A DNA stretch of 64,000 nt from an uncultured Eubacteriales bacterium (GTDB lineage: Bacteria; Bacillota; Clostridia; Oscillospirales; Acutalibacteraceae): the NCBI GenBank assembly GCA_934486915.1, contig CAKSRC010000001.1, forward strand, positions 40,734-104,733. The letters run 5' to 3'. Each line of letters begins with the position of its first letter. Positions within the stretch are counted from its first letter, which is position 1. The notes under the pieces are model-generated. The model was given only the letters and a program-made list of their open reading frames with translations. It did not search any database and had not been told where the DNA came from. The translations under genes and the position numbers were made by a program. Positions 27,247-36,265 of this stretch are shown here, piece after piece.

Positions 27247-27404
27247 AAATCAACCTCCACTTATTATTTGCTGCACTAATATTTATATTATTCTATATCA
27301 TATATATGTGTGAATTAATGATAATGCAGTCGATACTGATTATTTATGATTTTGCTTGCTTAGACGTGAAACATTAGCAAGTGAAAAAATTAGTATCATA
27401 GGTG

Positions 27405-27433
27405 TTGACTTTTGGTACAGTTAGTGTTAAAAT
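27405..27433 (+). promoter_or_regulatory. Sigma-A promoter of infC-rpmI-rplT
   Basis: TTGACT (27405-27410), exactly 17 nt, TAAAAT (27428-27433). The transcript would start near 27440 and carry a leader of about 165 nt. Confidence 0.8.
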
Positions 27434-27439
27434 AGAAAA

Positions 27440-27580
27440 AGTAAAAGTGAAGTAGAGCGAGCAGACTCTCACCTATGGGGTATCGTCCGGCATGGGTCAA
27501 TATGTTTAAAACTCTTATTTTGAGTTTTTATCTATTGATGATTATGTACGGGCGCTTTAGTGCCCGTACTTTATTTTTAA
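27440..27580 (+). promoter_or_regulatory. Leader with attenuator, L20-leader type
   Basis: Between the promoter and infC there is no ORF. A hairpin AAAACTC/GAGTTTT (27508-27514 with 27522-27528) is followed by a strong intrinsic terminator: GTACGGGCGC (27546-27555) with GTGCCCGTAC (27560-27569), loop TTTA, then TTTATTTTT. A terminator ahead of infC is the hallmark of L20-controlled attenuation in Firmicutes, where L20 binding to a 23S-like fold upstream favours termination. The upstream part (27450-27500) is GC-richer, consistent with that fold. The L20 site itself is inferred. Confidence 0.75.
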
Positions 27581-27604
27581 CAATATTTTTGGAGGTGCTT
27601 AATC

Positions 27605-28123
27605 ATTAGCAATAAGGAACTACAGATTAACGAAGAAATTCGAGACAAAGAAGTGCGATTAATCGATTCAGATTCTTCTCAACTTGGCATAATGCCATTA
27701 AATTTAGCTATGGAAAAAGCTATTAGTAAGAATTTAGACTTAGTAAAAATTGCAGCTCATGCTAATCCGCCTGTATGCAAAATAATGGATTACGGTAAGT
27801 ACCGATTTGAGCAGGCAAAAAAAGAAAAAGAAGCTAAAAAAAATCAACACGTGACGTCTATCAAGGAGATAAGACTGTCTCTTAATATCGATGTACATGA
27901 TTTTAATACTAAATTAAACCAGGCAGCTAAATTTATAAAGCAAGGCAACAAGGTAAAGCTTTCTATAAGATTTAGAGGAAGAGAAATGGGTCACCCTGAA
28001 CAAGGATATGATATCATGGACAGATTCTCAAAGGAAGCTTCGGAATTTTCTCAAATAGAAAAGCCGGCAAAGTTAGAAGGACGCACTATGCTTATGTTCC
28101 TGGCACCTAAAACAAATAAGTAA
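27605..28123 (+). CDS. infC: Translation initiation factor IF-3, AUU start
   Basis: Prevents premature 50S joining and proofreads initiator tRNA. I start it at the ATT codon at 27605, which lies 9 nt after GGAGG and adds 16 conserved residues (including NKELQINEEIRDKEVR) to the form beginning at the internal GTG at 27653. This gives 172 residues, the usual size. infC is the classical case of an AUU start, through which IF-3 represses its own translation. Conserved features include AHANPPVCKIMDYGKYRFE and the C-terminal RFRGREM. First gene of the infC-rpmI-rplT operon behind the attenuator. Confidence 0.95.
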   Translation: MSNKELQINEEIRDKEVRLIDSDSSQLGIMPLNLAMEKAISKNLDLVKIAAHANPPVCKIMDYGKYRFEQAKKEKEAKKNQHVTSIKEIRLSLNIDVHDFNTKLNQAAKFIKQGNKVKLSIRFRGREMGHPEQGYDIMDRFSKEASEFSQIEKPAKLEGRTMLMFLAPKTNK

Positions 28124-28150
28124 TACATTTTTTCAAGGAGGAGCATTAAT

Positions 28151-28348
28151 ATGCCTAAAATTAAAACTCATAGCGGTGCAAAAAAACGCTTTAAACTTTC
28201 AAAGAATGGTAAAGTAATCCGTGCGCACGCTAATAAATCACACATACTTAACAAAAAAACAACTAAGCGTAAAAGAGGTCTTAGAAAGACAGTAGTAGCT
28301 GATAAAACCAATGTGGCTCAAGTAAAGAGACTTATACCATATAAATAA
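28151..28348 (+). CDS. rpmI: Ribosomal protein L35
   Basis: A 65-residue, highly basic 50S protein. [20 protein letters not shown] at the start and [14 protein letters not shown] near the middle are typical of L35. AAGGAGGAG precedes the ATG. Second gene of the infC-rpmI-rplT operon, 27 nt after infC. Confidence 0.98.
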   Translation: MPKIKTHSGAKKRFKLSKNGKVIRAHANKSHILNKKTTKRKRGLRKTVVADKTNVAQVKRLIPYK

Positions 28349-28397
28349 GTTTTATTATGCGTTAATAAAAATATAACCGTTAATTGGAGGAATATAA

Positions 28398-28751
28398 ATG
28401 GCACGTGTAAAAGGTGCGTTAGCAACACGCAAAAGAAGAAAAAAGACTTTAAAATTAGCTAAGGGATATTATGGAGCAAAGAGTAAGCATTTTAAAATGG
28501 CTAAAGAAGCTGTTATGAAATCCGGCAACTATGCTTATATTGGCCGTAGACATAGAAAACGTGATTTCCGTCGTTTATGGATCACACGTATTTCTGCAGC
28601 TTGTAAAATGAATGATACTAACTACTCAACTTTCATGAATGGTCTAAAAAAAGCTAACATAAACTTAAACCGTAAAATGCTAGCTGAAATAGCAGTATCC
28701 GACTCTCAAGCTTTTGCAAATCTTGTAGAACAAGCAAAGGCTGCTATATAA
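28398..28751 (+). CDS. rplT: Ribosomal protein L20
   Basis: A 117-residue early 50S assembly protein. It begins [19 protein letters not shown] and has [10 protein letters not shown] and [17 protein letters not shown], the rRNA-binding helices. TTGGAGG precedes the ATG. In Firmicutes L20 feeds back on this operon through the leader. A terminator follows. Confidence 0.98.
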   Translation: MARVKGALATRKRRKKTLKLAKGYYGAKSKHFKMAKEAVMKSGNYAYIGRRHRKRDFRRLWITRISAACKMNDTNYSTFMNGLKKANINLNRKMLAEIAVSDSQAFANLVEQAKAAI

Positions 28752-28762
28752 AATTTGCTTTT

Positions 28763-28797
28763 GCGCCCGGAAAAATTAGCCCCGGGCGCTAATTTTA
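28763..28797 (+). terminator. Terminator of infC-rpmI-rplT
   Basis: GCGCCCGG (28763-28770) and its exact complement (28782-28789), then TAATTTTATT. Confidence 0.8.
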
Positions 28798-28829
28798 TTA
28801 GTAAAATAAGTATAAGGTGATGGTAGTTA

Positions 28830-29024
28830 ATGGAAACAACATCATTTTTTGATGCTTCAAAAGCCGCAGGGATAAAATCTGCAGCAATTTTTGGGGTTTC
28901 CGATAACACCATATCGAGAAAGTCTCTATACAACGGAAGAACAGGCGATGATATAAAAGGAAAAAATACAACAAAGAAAGAAATTATTCCTTTAATTGCG
29001 TTGAGAGCATTTGGTGCGATATGA
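28830..29024 (+). pseudogene. Remnant of a nucleoside phosphorylase, C-terminal part only
   Basis: A 64-codon frame reading ETTSFFDASKAAGIKSAA then FGVSDNTISRKSLYNGR. This resembles the C-terminal third of purine/uridine phosphorylases, where an ME-T segment contacts the nucleoside and a VSD motif supplies the catalytic aspartate. About 170 upstream residues are missing: an in-frame stop lies 6 nt before the ATG and the operon terminator is only about 40 nt away. A ribosome-site-like AAGGTGATGG precedes the ATG, so a short product could be made, but no catalytic fold is possible. I call it a 5'-truncated remnant. The family match is by eye. Confidence 0.5.
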
Positions 29025-29072
29025 ACTTAATAAATTGTTTTATCCTTGTAGCAGATAGATTAGAGCTTTGTT

Positions 29073-29121
29073 GTATATAGTCAACTTATCTAGTATGCCT
29101 TTAGACAAGCTGACTATATAC
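29073..29121 (+). repeat. 49-nt imperfect hairpin upstream of the methyltransferase gene
   Basis: GTATATAGTCA (29073-29083) and its exact complement (29111-29121) enclose further pairings CTT/AAG and TCTA/TAGA separated by single mismatches. The loop is 9 nt. No T-run follows, so it is not a standard terminator. It ends 21 nt before the start codon at 29143. Confidence 0.7.
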
Positions 29122-29142
29122 CATATCAAAGAAAGGGTTAGA

Positions 29143-29943
29143 ATGGAAAACACAATAACAAGTCGTGAAAATAAGATTATAAAGAGTGCAATGAAGGTTT
29201 CTTCTTCTTCAAAGGAACGAAAAGAAAAAAAGTTGTTTTTTATAGAAGGTTTGCGACTTTCTTTAGATGCACTTCAAAGTAATATATATATAGAAAAATT
29301 TTTTTATACAAAAAAAGCAAAAGAAAAATGGCAGGAATCTATAGCACTTTTAAAGGATAGTGCTTGTCAATCGTACATAATAGATGAAGGTATTTCTTCG
29401 TATTTGTCAGATACGAAGACACCTCAAGGGGTATTTTGTATTTGTAGAGTGCTTGACAAACAGTTTGATTTAGATAAAATAGGAAATAGAAGGCTGATAA
29501 TTGCTCTTGAAAATATTCAGGATCCTTCAAATATGGGATCCATTATAAGAACAGCCGAGGCGTTAGGAATAAATGCGTTGATGCTTTCAAATGATTGCTG
29601 CGATATATATAGCCCTAAGGTACTAAGAGGAAGCATGGGCGGAGTTTTTAGGATGGACTTTTTTAAAGTCGATTCCTTTAAAGACGCAATATGTAAGTTA
29701 AATCATATGGGAATAAAAACTTATGCATCCGTACCTAGTGACAGCGCTGAAAAAATCACGAAAATCTCTTTTTCAAGTTCACCGAGTTTAGTGGCTATTG
29801 GAAATGAGGGGAATGGTCTTAGAAAAGAAACGATGGATGTTTGCAGCCAAAAGATAACTATTCCAATGTTAGGCAGAGCGGAATCTTTAAATGCGTCAGT
29901 TGCAGCATCTATTATTATGTGGGAAATGACTCGAAATCGATAG
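29143..29943 (+). CDS. TrmH/SpoU-family RNA 2'-O-methyltransferase
   Basis: SPOUT-fold methyltransferase that probably methylates a ribose in rRNA or tRNA. The N-terminal substrate-binding domain (about residues 1-95) is followed by the knotted SpoU domain: ALENIQDPSNMGSIIRTAEA (motif 1), AIGNEGNGL (motif 2) and IPMLGRAESLNASVAASI (motif 3). I start at the ATG at 29143, 6 nt after AAAGGG, because upstream codons run through the hairpin and lack family similarity. That gives 266 residues. The stop codon overlaps the ribosome site of dprA, so they are coupled. Confidence 0.9.
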   Translation: MENTITSRENKIIKSAMKVSSSSKERKEKKLFFIEGLRLSLDALQSNIYIEKFFYTKKAKEKWQESIALLKDSACQSYIIDEGISSYLSDTKTPQGVFCICRVLDKQFDLDKIGNRRLIIALENIQDPSNMGSIIRTAEALGINALMLSNDCCDIYSPKVLRGSMGGVFRMDFFKVDSFKDAICKLNHMGIKTYASVPSDSAEKITKISFSSSPSLVAIGNEGNGLRKETMDVCSQKITIPMLGRAESLNASVAASIIMWEMTRNR

Positions 29944-29956
29944 GAGGCATTTTTAT

Positions 29957-31144
29957 TTGGATAATAAAAAACTTTACTGGGTTTGGACCCAAATGGCACT
30001 GGGTATTGCAAGCAAAAAAGCAAGAGATGTTCTTGATTGTTATAACAATGATATAGAGGCCTTCTATAGGGACGGTGAGAGAGGCTGGCGGCTTTGTGGC
30101 TTTCTCACAAATAAAAATATAGATAATCTTAAAGATGAGAAGTTTATGGATTCGGCCAAGCAAATTATATCTAAATGCGGGAAACTTGGGTATGATATAC
30201 TTACGCTTGATGAAGATAGATATCCTAAAAAGTTAAAGAATATATATAATCCGCCACTTGTTTTATATGTAAGCGGGAGTTTAGAGGGTATAGACGATAG
30301 TATTTCAATAGCTATTGTAGGAACGAGGACAGCTACTCAAAGTGGGCTTGATATTACTTTTAATTTTGCTTATGATTTAGCTAAGAATAATTGTATTGTA
30401 ATAAGTGGCGGTGCACTTGGCATAGATTCAGCCTCACATAAAGGAGCCTTGCAAGCTAATGGGAAAACTATATCCGTATTAGGCTGCGGGTTAAACTATC
30501 CATATTTGCCAAAGCTTCTTTCAATGAGAAATGCGATTGCTAAAAATGGTGCCCTTGTTTCTGAATATCCGCCGGATTATCCACCACTTCCCGGAAATTT
30601 CCCCAAAAGAAATAGAATAATTTCCGGTTTATCAAACGGAGTATTGGTAGTAGAAGCAGGAAAAAGAAGCGGTTCATTGATTACTGCAAATCTAGCACTT
30701 GAGCAAAATAGAGATGTCTTTGCAGTTCCTGGTGATATTAGAACTGCTACGGCGGACGGAACCAACGCATTGATAAAAGAAGGTGCTAAGCCTGTTACTT
30801 GTGTAAAGGATATCTTAGATGAATATATAAATATTGATAGATACATAGAGAGCAGTAAGGTACAGCACGAAGAAATTCCCTTTAAAAAGGACACAAATGA
30901 TAATATAAAAAGTAATAAGGTTAAGGATAAGGTTAAAGAAGAAATAAAAGAAAAAATTTTACCTGACAAAATTTCTGAAAACGCTAAAGTAATTTATAAT
31001 ATACTTTCTAAGGAGCCTATTTATATAGATGAAATAGCAATGAAATGCAATTTGAGTTTAAAATCTGTTCTACAGGCAATTACAGAGCTTGAGCTTTATG
31101 GCTTAATAAATTCTTATTCAGGAAAAAGATATACTAAGGGTTAA
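29957..31144 (+). CDS. dprA: DNA processing protein DprA
   Basis: Binds incoming single-stranded DNA and loads RecA in natural transformation; also common in non-competent species. The TTG start is 9 nt after AGGAGG. An N-terminal SAM/HhH-like region (about 1-75) is followed by the DprA Rossmann-like domain (about 85-295): IAIVGTRTATQSG, SGGALGIDSASH, SEYPPDYPPLPGNFPKRNRIISG and VVEAGKRSGSLITA. After a lysine-rich linker a C-terminal winged-helix domain (about 335-395) is present. Located upstream of topA as in many Firmicutes. Confidence 0.96.
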   Translation: MDNKKLYWVWTQMALGIASKKARDVLDCYNNDIEAFYRDGERGWRLCGFLTNKNIDNLKDEKFMDSAKQIISKCGKLGYDILTLDEDRYPKKLKNIYNPPLVLYVSGSLEGIDDSISIAIVGTRTATQSGLDITFNFAYDLAKNNCIVISGGALGIDSASHKGALQANGKTISVLGCGLNYPYLPKLLSMRNAIAKNGALVSEYPPDYPPLPGNFPKRNRIISGLSNGVLVVEAGKRSGSLITANLALEQNRDVFAVPGDIRTATADGTNALIKEGAKPVTCVKDILDEYINIDRYIESSKVQHEEIPFKKDTNDNIKSNKVKDKVKEEIKEKILPDKISENAKVIYNILSKEPIYIDEIAMKCNLSLKSVLQAITELELYGLINSYSGKRYTKG

Positions 31145-31173
31145 AGATACTACAATTTGGAGGATGAAGGTTG

Positions 31174-33261
31174 ATGTCTAAATTAATAATTGTTGAGTCA
31201 CCTGCAAAAGCAAAGACAATAAAAAAGTATCTAGGCGACGGTTATGAAGTCATAGCATCGATGGGCCATGTTAGAGATTTGGCCAAAAGTAAACTAAGTG
31301 TAGATGTTGAAAACAATTTTGAGCCTAAATACAGTATAATAAGGGGAAAAAGTCAACTCGTGAAGGAACTAAAAAAAGCTGCCCAAAAAAGCGAAAAAGT
31401 TTTCTTGGCAACTGACCCTGATAGAGAGGGAGAGGCAATATCATGGCATTTGGCATATGTCTTAAATCTTGATACTGCAGAGAAAAACAGGGTTACTTTT
31501 AATGAAATTACAAAAACAGGGGTTACGACAGGTATGTCTAACCCCAAAAAGATAGATATTGATTTAGTAAATGCTCAGCAGGCAAGAAGGATTTTAGACA
31601 GATTAGTTGGATATAAATTAAGCCCTTTTTTATCTCAAAAGATTAGAAAAGGTTTATCGGCCGGACGTGTACAGTCCGTCGCAATGAGGATAATAGTAGA
31701 TAGAGAAGAAGAAATTAGGGCATTTGTTCCCGAAGAATACTGGACTATAGACTGCAAGTTTATACCAAAGGGACAAAGGAAGTCCTTTGACGCATATCTT
31801 CACAGCAAAAACGGCGAAAAAATAAAAATATCATCCGAGCAAGAAGCTAATGCAATATTAAAAGAATTAGACGGAAGTAATTATGTAGTTGATAAGGTAA
31901 AAAAGGGGAAAAAGCAAATTTCTCCTGCACCTCCTTTTATAACATCGACTTTGCAACAGGATGCTTCGAGAAAATTGGGATTTACGGCGAAAAAAACCAT
32001 GAAAATTGCTCAGGAATTATATGAAGGCGTAGAAGTCCTTAATATAGGCGCAGTAGGTTTAATTACTTATATGAGAACTGACTCTTTAAGAATATCGGAT
32101 GATGCGCTCAATTCAGCTCACGACTTTATTTTGGGTAAATGGGGAGATAAGTATTTGCCCGCAAAACCCAGAAGGTTCAAAACAAAGGCCTCAGCTCAAG
32201 ACGGGCATGAAGCGATAAGACCAACAATGCCGGATTTGCCACCGGAAAAAGTTCAGGGTTCACTCTCTGCGGATCAATATAAATTATATAAATTGATTTG
32301 GGAAAGATTTATAGCATCTCAAATGGCCAATTGTATTCATGACACAGTAAGTATAGACATAGAAGCTAACGGCTATATATTTAAGGCTTCAGGGTATACG
32401 ATTAGATTTGATGGATTTACAGTACTTTACCAAGAGTCAAAGGACCAAAAGGAAGGCAAAGATGAAAAAGCCAAAGAGCTTCCAAATCTTAATGAGGGCG
32501 ATAGTTTGAAACTCAAGGAGATAGTACCCAATCAACACTTTACCCAACCACCACCGAGGTATACTGAAGCAAGCCTTATCAAAACATTGGAGGGCAATGG
32601 CATAGGAAGACCTTCGACATATGCTACGGTTATCTCAACTATAACGTCTAGGGAGTATGTTACAAAAGAGGCCAAGACTTTAAAACCTACGGAACTTGGT
32701 GAGGTTACAACAAATTTGATAAAAGAACGTTTCCCAAAGATTGTGAATGTTAAGTTTACTGCGCAAATGGAAAAGGACTTAGATACTATAGCCGAGGGCA
32801 AAGAAGGCTGGACTGATGTATTAGATAATTTTTATGGCGATTTTTCCAAAACCTTAGAAAAGGCAAAACAGGAAATGGAAGGCGTAAAAATTCAGCTTAA
32901 AGAGTATGAGACTGATATAGTTTGTGAAAAATGCGGCAAGAAAATGGTTATAAAATACGGCAGATATGGAAAATTTATTGGTTGTTCCGGATATCCTGAA
33001 TGTACTAATATCAAAAAGATTGTTAATGAAACAGGTGCTAAATGCCCTAAGTGCGATGGAAAAATTATTGAAAAGAAGTCCAAAAGAGGAAGAATTTTTT
33101 ACGGATGCGAAAACTATCCTAAATGTGACTTCGCCTCATGGGATCAGCCAACTAAGGAAGTATGCCCTAAATGCGGTAAAGCCTTATTCAAAAAGAAGGG
33201 CAAAAATAAAAAGCTATTCTGCATCACTGAAGGATGCGGTTACGAGAAAGAGGAATCATGA
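31174..33261 (+). CDS. topA: DNA topoisomerase I (type IA)
   Basis: Relaxes negative supercoils. The Toprim domain starts [13 protein letters not shown] and contains [13 protein letters not shown]. The active-site tyrosine lies in YMRTDS (about residues 298-303). Three C-terminal zinc-ribbon motifs follow: [14 protein letters not shown] and CPKCGKA, each with a second cysteine pair, the last as CITEGC. The ATG at 31174 is 10 nt from GGAGG; an in-frame TTG directly before it is a worse fit. Length 695 residues. Its stop overlaps the trmFO start (ATGA). Confidence 0.98.
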   Translation: MSKLIIVESPAKAKTIKKYLGDGYEVIASMGHVRDLAKSKLSVDVENNFEPKYSIIRGKSQLVKELKKAAQKSEKVFLATDPDREGEAISWHLAYVLNLDTAEKNRVTFNEITKTGVTTGMSNPKKIDIDLVNAQQARRILDRLVGYKLSPFLSQKIRKGLSAGRVQSVAMRIIVDREEEIRAFVPEEYWTIDCKFIPKGQRKSFDAYLHSKNGEKIKISSEQEANAILKELDGSNYVVDKVKKGKKQISPAPPFITSTLQQDASRKLGFTAKKTMKIAQELYEGVEVLNIGAVGLITYMRTDSLRISDDALNSAHDFILGKWGDKYLPAKPRRFKTKASAQDGHEAIRPTMPDLPPEKVQGSLSADQYKLYKLIWERFIASQMANCIHDTVSIDIEANGYIFKASGYTIRFDGFTVLYQESKDQKEGKDEKAKELPNLNEGDSLKLKEIVPNQHFTQPPPRYTEASLIKTLEGNGIGRPSTYATVISTITSREYVTKEAKTLKPTELGEVTTNLIKERFPKIVNVKFTAQMEKDLDTIAEGKEGWTDVLDNFYGDFSKTLEKAKQEMEGVKIQLKEYETDIVCEKCGKKMVIKYGRYGKFIGCSGYPECTNIKKIVNETGAKCPKCDGKIIEKKSKRGRIFYGCENYPKCDFASWDQPTKEVCPKCGKALFKKKGKNKKLFCITEGCGYEKEES

Positions 33262-34577
33262 ATATAAATGTTATTGGTGCAGGACTTGCAGGCTGTGAAG
33301 CGGCATTTTATATAGCTAAAAAAGGGGTACCCGTCACCCTTTATGAGATGAAGCCTAAAAAGTTTAGCCCTGCACATAAAAATAAAAATTTTGCAGAACT
33401 TGTATGCTCGAATTCACTAAAGGCTAAAAGATTAGAAAGTGCGGCAGGGCTTTTAAAAGAAGAAATGAGAATGTTTGGGTCACTTCTTATGGAGTGTGCC
33501 GATTTATGTGAGGTCCCTGCGGGAGGAGCTTTGGCTGTCGATCGAGAAAAATTTTCCCAAGAAGTCACTAAAAGGATAAGGGAAAATCCCTATATAACAG
33601 TAGTTGAAGAGGAAATATGTGAGCTTCCTCAAGATAGCATAAATATAATAGCGACAGGTCCTCTTACATCTGATAAGTTTGCTGAAAATATATCAAAACT
33701 TTGTGGCGGCTTTCTAAGCTTTTTTGATGCGGCTGCCCCAATAGTAACTGCTCAAAGTATAGATTTCGATAATGCATTTTTTGCATCCAGGTACGATAAA
33801 GGTGATACGGACGACTATATTAATTGCCCTATGGACAAAGAAGAATACGAGAAGTTTTATAATGAACTTCTAAATGCAGAGCGTGCAGAGGTACACGAGT
33901 TTGATAAGGCAAACCCAAAGGTATATGAAGGTTGTATGCCTGTCGAAGTTATGGCTGGCAGAGGGATAGATACTTTAAGGTTTGGCCCCTTAAAACCGGT
34001 AGGTCTAAGGGATCCCAAGACAGGTCACAGGCCTTGGGCTGTAGTGCAGCTTAGAAAAGAAAACAAAGAAGCTTCCCTTTACAATTTGGTTGGTTTTCAA
34101 ACTAACTTAAAGTTTGGTGAACAAAAGAGGGTTTTTAGCATGATTCCCGCGCTTTCCAATGCGGAGTTTATGCGCTATGGAGTTATGCATAGAAATACGT
34201 TTATTGATTCTCCAAGGCTTTTAAATAAGAATTTAAGCTTAAAAAGCAATAATGATATATTTTTTGCAGGTCAAATTACCGGGGTGGAAGGTTATATGGA
34301 GTCTGCATCTTCCGGAATTTTGGCAGCCATTAATGCTCTTAACAGGATTTTTGATAAAGAGTATTTTGTGTTGCCAAGGGAGACTATGATGGGAGCTCTC
34401 ACTGATTATATAACAGACGATACCGTATCAAGATTTCAGCCCATGGGCGCTAATTTCGGTATATTGCCGGCGCTTGAAAACAATATAAGAGATAAAAAGC
34501 AAAGATATATTGCTTTAGCGAATAGAAGTGTAGAAAAATTAAGAGAGATACTCATAAATCAAAAGGAGCAAATATGA
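33258..34577 (+). CDS. trmFO: tRNA U54 methyltransferase, folate/FAD-dependent
   Basis: Makes 5-methyluridine at position 54 of tRNA using methylenetetrahydrofolate, so it draws on the SHMT product pool. FAD-binding [10 protein letters not shown] is at residues 6-15. [13 protein letters not shown] and [11 protein letters not shown] are specific to TrmFO rather than MnmG. The ATG overlaps the topA stop by 4 nt, and an AGAGGA site lies in the end of topA; an upstream in-frame start at 33234 is buried in topA. Length 439 residues. Its end overlaps plsX by 4 nt. Confidence 0.97.
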   Translation: MNINVIGAGLAGCEAAFYIAKKGVPVTLYEMKPKKFSPAHKNKNFAELVCSNSLKAKRLESAAGLLKEEMRMFGSLLMECADLCEVPAGGALAVDREKFSQEVTKRIRENPYITVVEEEICELPQDSINIIATGPLTSDKFAENISKLCGGFLSFFDAAAPIVTAQSIDFDNAFFASRYDKGDTDDYINCPMDKEEYEKFYNELLNAERAEVHEFDKANPKVYEGCMPVEVMAGRGIDTLRFGPLKPVGLRDPKTGHRPWAVVQLRKENKEASLYNLVGFQTNLKFGEQKRVFSMIPALSNAEFMRYGVMHRNTFIDSPRLLNKNLSLKSNNDIFFAGQITGVEGYMESASSGILAAINALNRIFDKEYFVLPRETMMGALTDYITDDTVSRFQPMGANFGILPALENNIRDKKQRYIALANRSVEKLREILINQKEQI

Positions 34578-35590
34578 AAATAATAGTTGACGCGTTTGGT
34601 GGGGACAATGCACCTCTTGAGATAATAAAGGGTGCTGCCATGGCAGTGGAAGAGTATGGCTTTGAAATAATGCTCGTAGGCAATGGAAAGGAAATAAGGG
34701 ATATATCAAAAAGAGAAAATATATCGCTTAAGAATATTGAAATAGTTCATGCAGATGATGTAATAACCATGGAAGATGCAGCTGGGGATATAATGAAGTC
34801 AAAAAAAAATTCTTCTATGGCGGAAGGTTTAAGAAGGCTTAAAAATAACGAGGGTGATGCATTTATTTCGGCCGGTAACAGCGGCGCTTTGGTTGTAGGA
34901 GCTACAATGATAGTAAAAAGGATTAAAGGAATCAAAAGACCGGCTTTTGCACCTGTTATGCCTAAAGAAAATGGTTTCCTTATGCTTATAGACAGTGGGG
35001 CTAACATAGACTGTAGACCCGAAATGTTAAGGCAATTTGGAATTATGGGTTCTATATACATGAAACATGTTATGGGAGTGGAAAATCCAAGAGTAGGCCT
35101 TGCCAATGTAGGAATTGAAGAGCATAAAGGTTCAGAACTTCAGCAAAAAGCGTATGGATTGCTAAAAAGCACTAACGTCAATTTTGTGGGCAATATTGAG
35201 GCAAGAGAGATACCACAAAATGCTTGCGATGTTGTTGTGGCAGACGGATTTACCGGCAATATTATTTTAAAAATGTATGAGGGCGTTGCCATAACACTAA
35301 TGAATAAAATAAAGGGTGTATTTACCCAAAATATAAAGACTAAATTGGCAGCTGCTTTGGTTCTTCCTGAAATGAAAGAGCTAAAAAGACAAACAGACTA
35401 CAATGAATTTGGCGGGGCACCTATTATGGGAATCTCAAAGCCGGTATTCAAGGCTCACGGCAGTTCAAAGGCTAAGACGATTAAAAATGCTTTAAGGCTT
35501 ACAGCGTTATATGTACAAGGGGATGTAGTTAGCAAAATAGAAAGAGAAGTTAGTAGACTTGAAAATGTAAATCAACAAGGAGAGTTATAA
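34574..35590 (+). CDS. plsX: Phosphate acyltransferase PlsX
   Basis: Peripheral membrane enzyme forming acyl-phosphate from acyl-ACP for phosphatidic acid synthesis. It begins [21 protein letters not shown] and has GNSGALV, a conserved region at [17 protein letters not shown], and [14 protein letters not shown]. Length 338 residues. In many Firmicutes acpP lies between plsX and rnc; here rnc starts at the next nucleotide after the plsX stop, so acpP must be elsewhere. AAGGAG precedes the ATG. Confidence 0.97.
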   Translation: MKIIVDAFGGDNAPLEIIKGAAMAVEEYGFEIMLVGNGKEIRDISKRENISLKNIEIVHADDVITMEDAAGDIMKSKKNSSMAEGLRRLKNNEGDAFISAGNSGALVVGATMIVKRIKGIKRPAFAPVMPKENGFLMLIDSGANIDCRPEMLRQFGIMGSIYMKHVMGVENPRVGLANVGIEEHKGSELQQKAYGLLKSTNVNFVGNIEAREIPQNACDVVVADGFTGNIILKMYEGVAITLMNKIKGVFTQNIKTKLAAALVLPEMKELKRQTDYNEFGGAPIMGISKPVFKAHGSSKAKTIKNALRLTALYVQGDVVSKIEREVSRLENVNQQGEL

Positions 35591-36265
35591 ATGAAAGATT
35601 TAGAGGATAAGTTAAATTATCATTTTAAGAACCGCAAGTACTTAGAAAATGCACTTACTCATTCTTCATATGCAAACGAAAGAAGAAATCATATAAAAAG
35701 CAATGAAAGGCTGGAGTTTTTGGGTGACTCTGTTTTAAGTATAATTGTATCGGATTATATATATAGACATTGTCCAAATTTCCCGGAGGGTGACCTTACA
35801 AAGTTAAGATCTTCTTTAGTTTGCGAACAAACCCTTTGCCGCTTTTCTAGATCATTGGGAGTGGGAGATCATTTGCTTTTAAGTAAAGGTGAACATCATT
35901 CAAAGGGAAACGAAAGGCCTTCGATATTGGCTGATGCATTTGAAGCAATTATAGCTGCTATATATCTTGATGGAGGAATGGCTGCGGCCAAGGATTTTGT
36001 ATTGGGTTTTGTTATCCCTGAAATTCAAAATCCTAAACCAAAGCTATTTAAAGACCATAAAACTTTTCTTCAAGAAATTGTTCAAAAAAATCACGAGGAA
36101 TCACTTAAATATGTGCTTGTATCTGAAACCGGACCGGATCATGATAAACATTTTGTTATGGAAGTACATCTTAACAGCAATGTTTTAGGCAAGGGTGGCG
36201 GAAGAAGCAAAAAAGAAGCAGAACAAAATGCAGCAAAACAGGCTTTGGAGATGATGGGATATTGA
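35591..36265 (+). CDS. rnc: Ribonuclease III
   Basis: Double-strand-specific endonuclease for rRNA precursor and mRNA processing. The signature NERLEFLGDSVL (about residues 38-49) supplies catalytic acids. ILADAFEAIIAAIYLDGG gives the second metal-binding pair. The C-terminal dsRNA-binding domain (about 153-222) ends with KKEAEQNAAKQALE. Length 224 residues. An AAGGAGAG site overlaps the plsX end. Confidence 0.98.
   Translation: MKDLEDKLNYHFKNRKYLENALTHSSYANERRNHIKSNERLEFLGDSVLSIIVSDYIYRHCPNFPEGDLTKLRSSLVCEQTLCRFSRSLGVGDHLLLSKGEHHSKGNERPSILADAFEAIIAAIYLDGGMAAAKDFVLGFVIPEIQNPKPKLFKDHKTFLQEIVQKNHEESLKYVLVSETGPDHDKHFVMEVHLNSNVLGKGGGRSKKEAEQNAAKQALEMMGY

Noticed and set aside
28706..28933. 75-codon minus-strand frame opposite rplT end and the phosphorylase remnant
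   Set aside because: Runs across a strong terminator and overlaps L20; the plus-strand reading has recognisable motifs instead.
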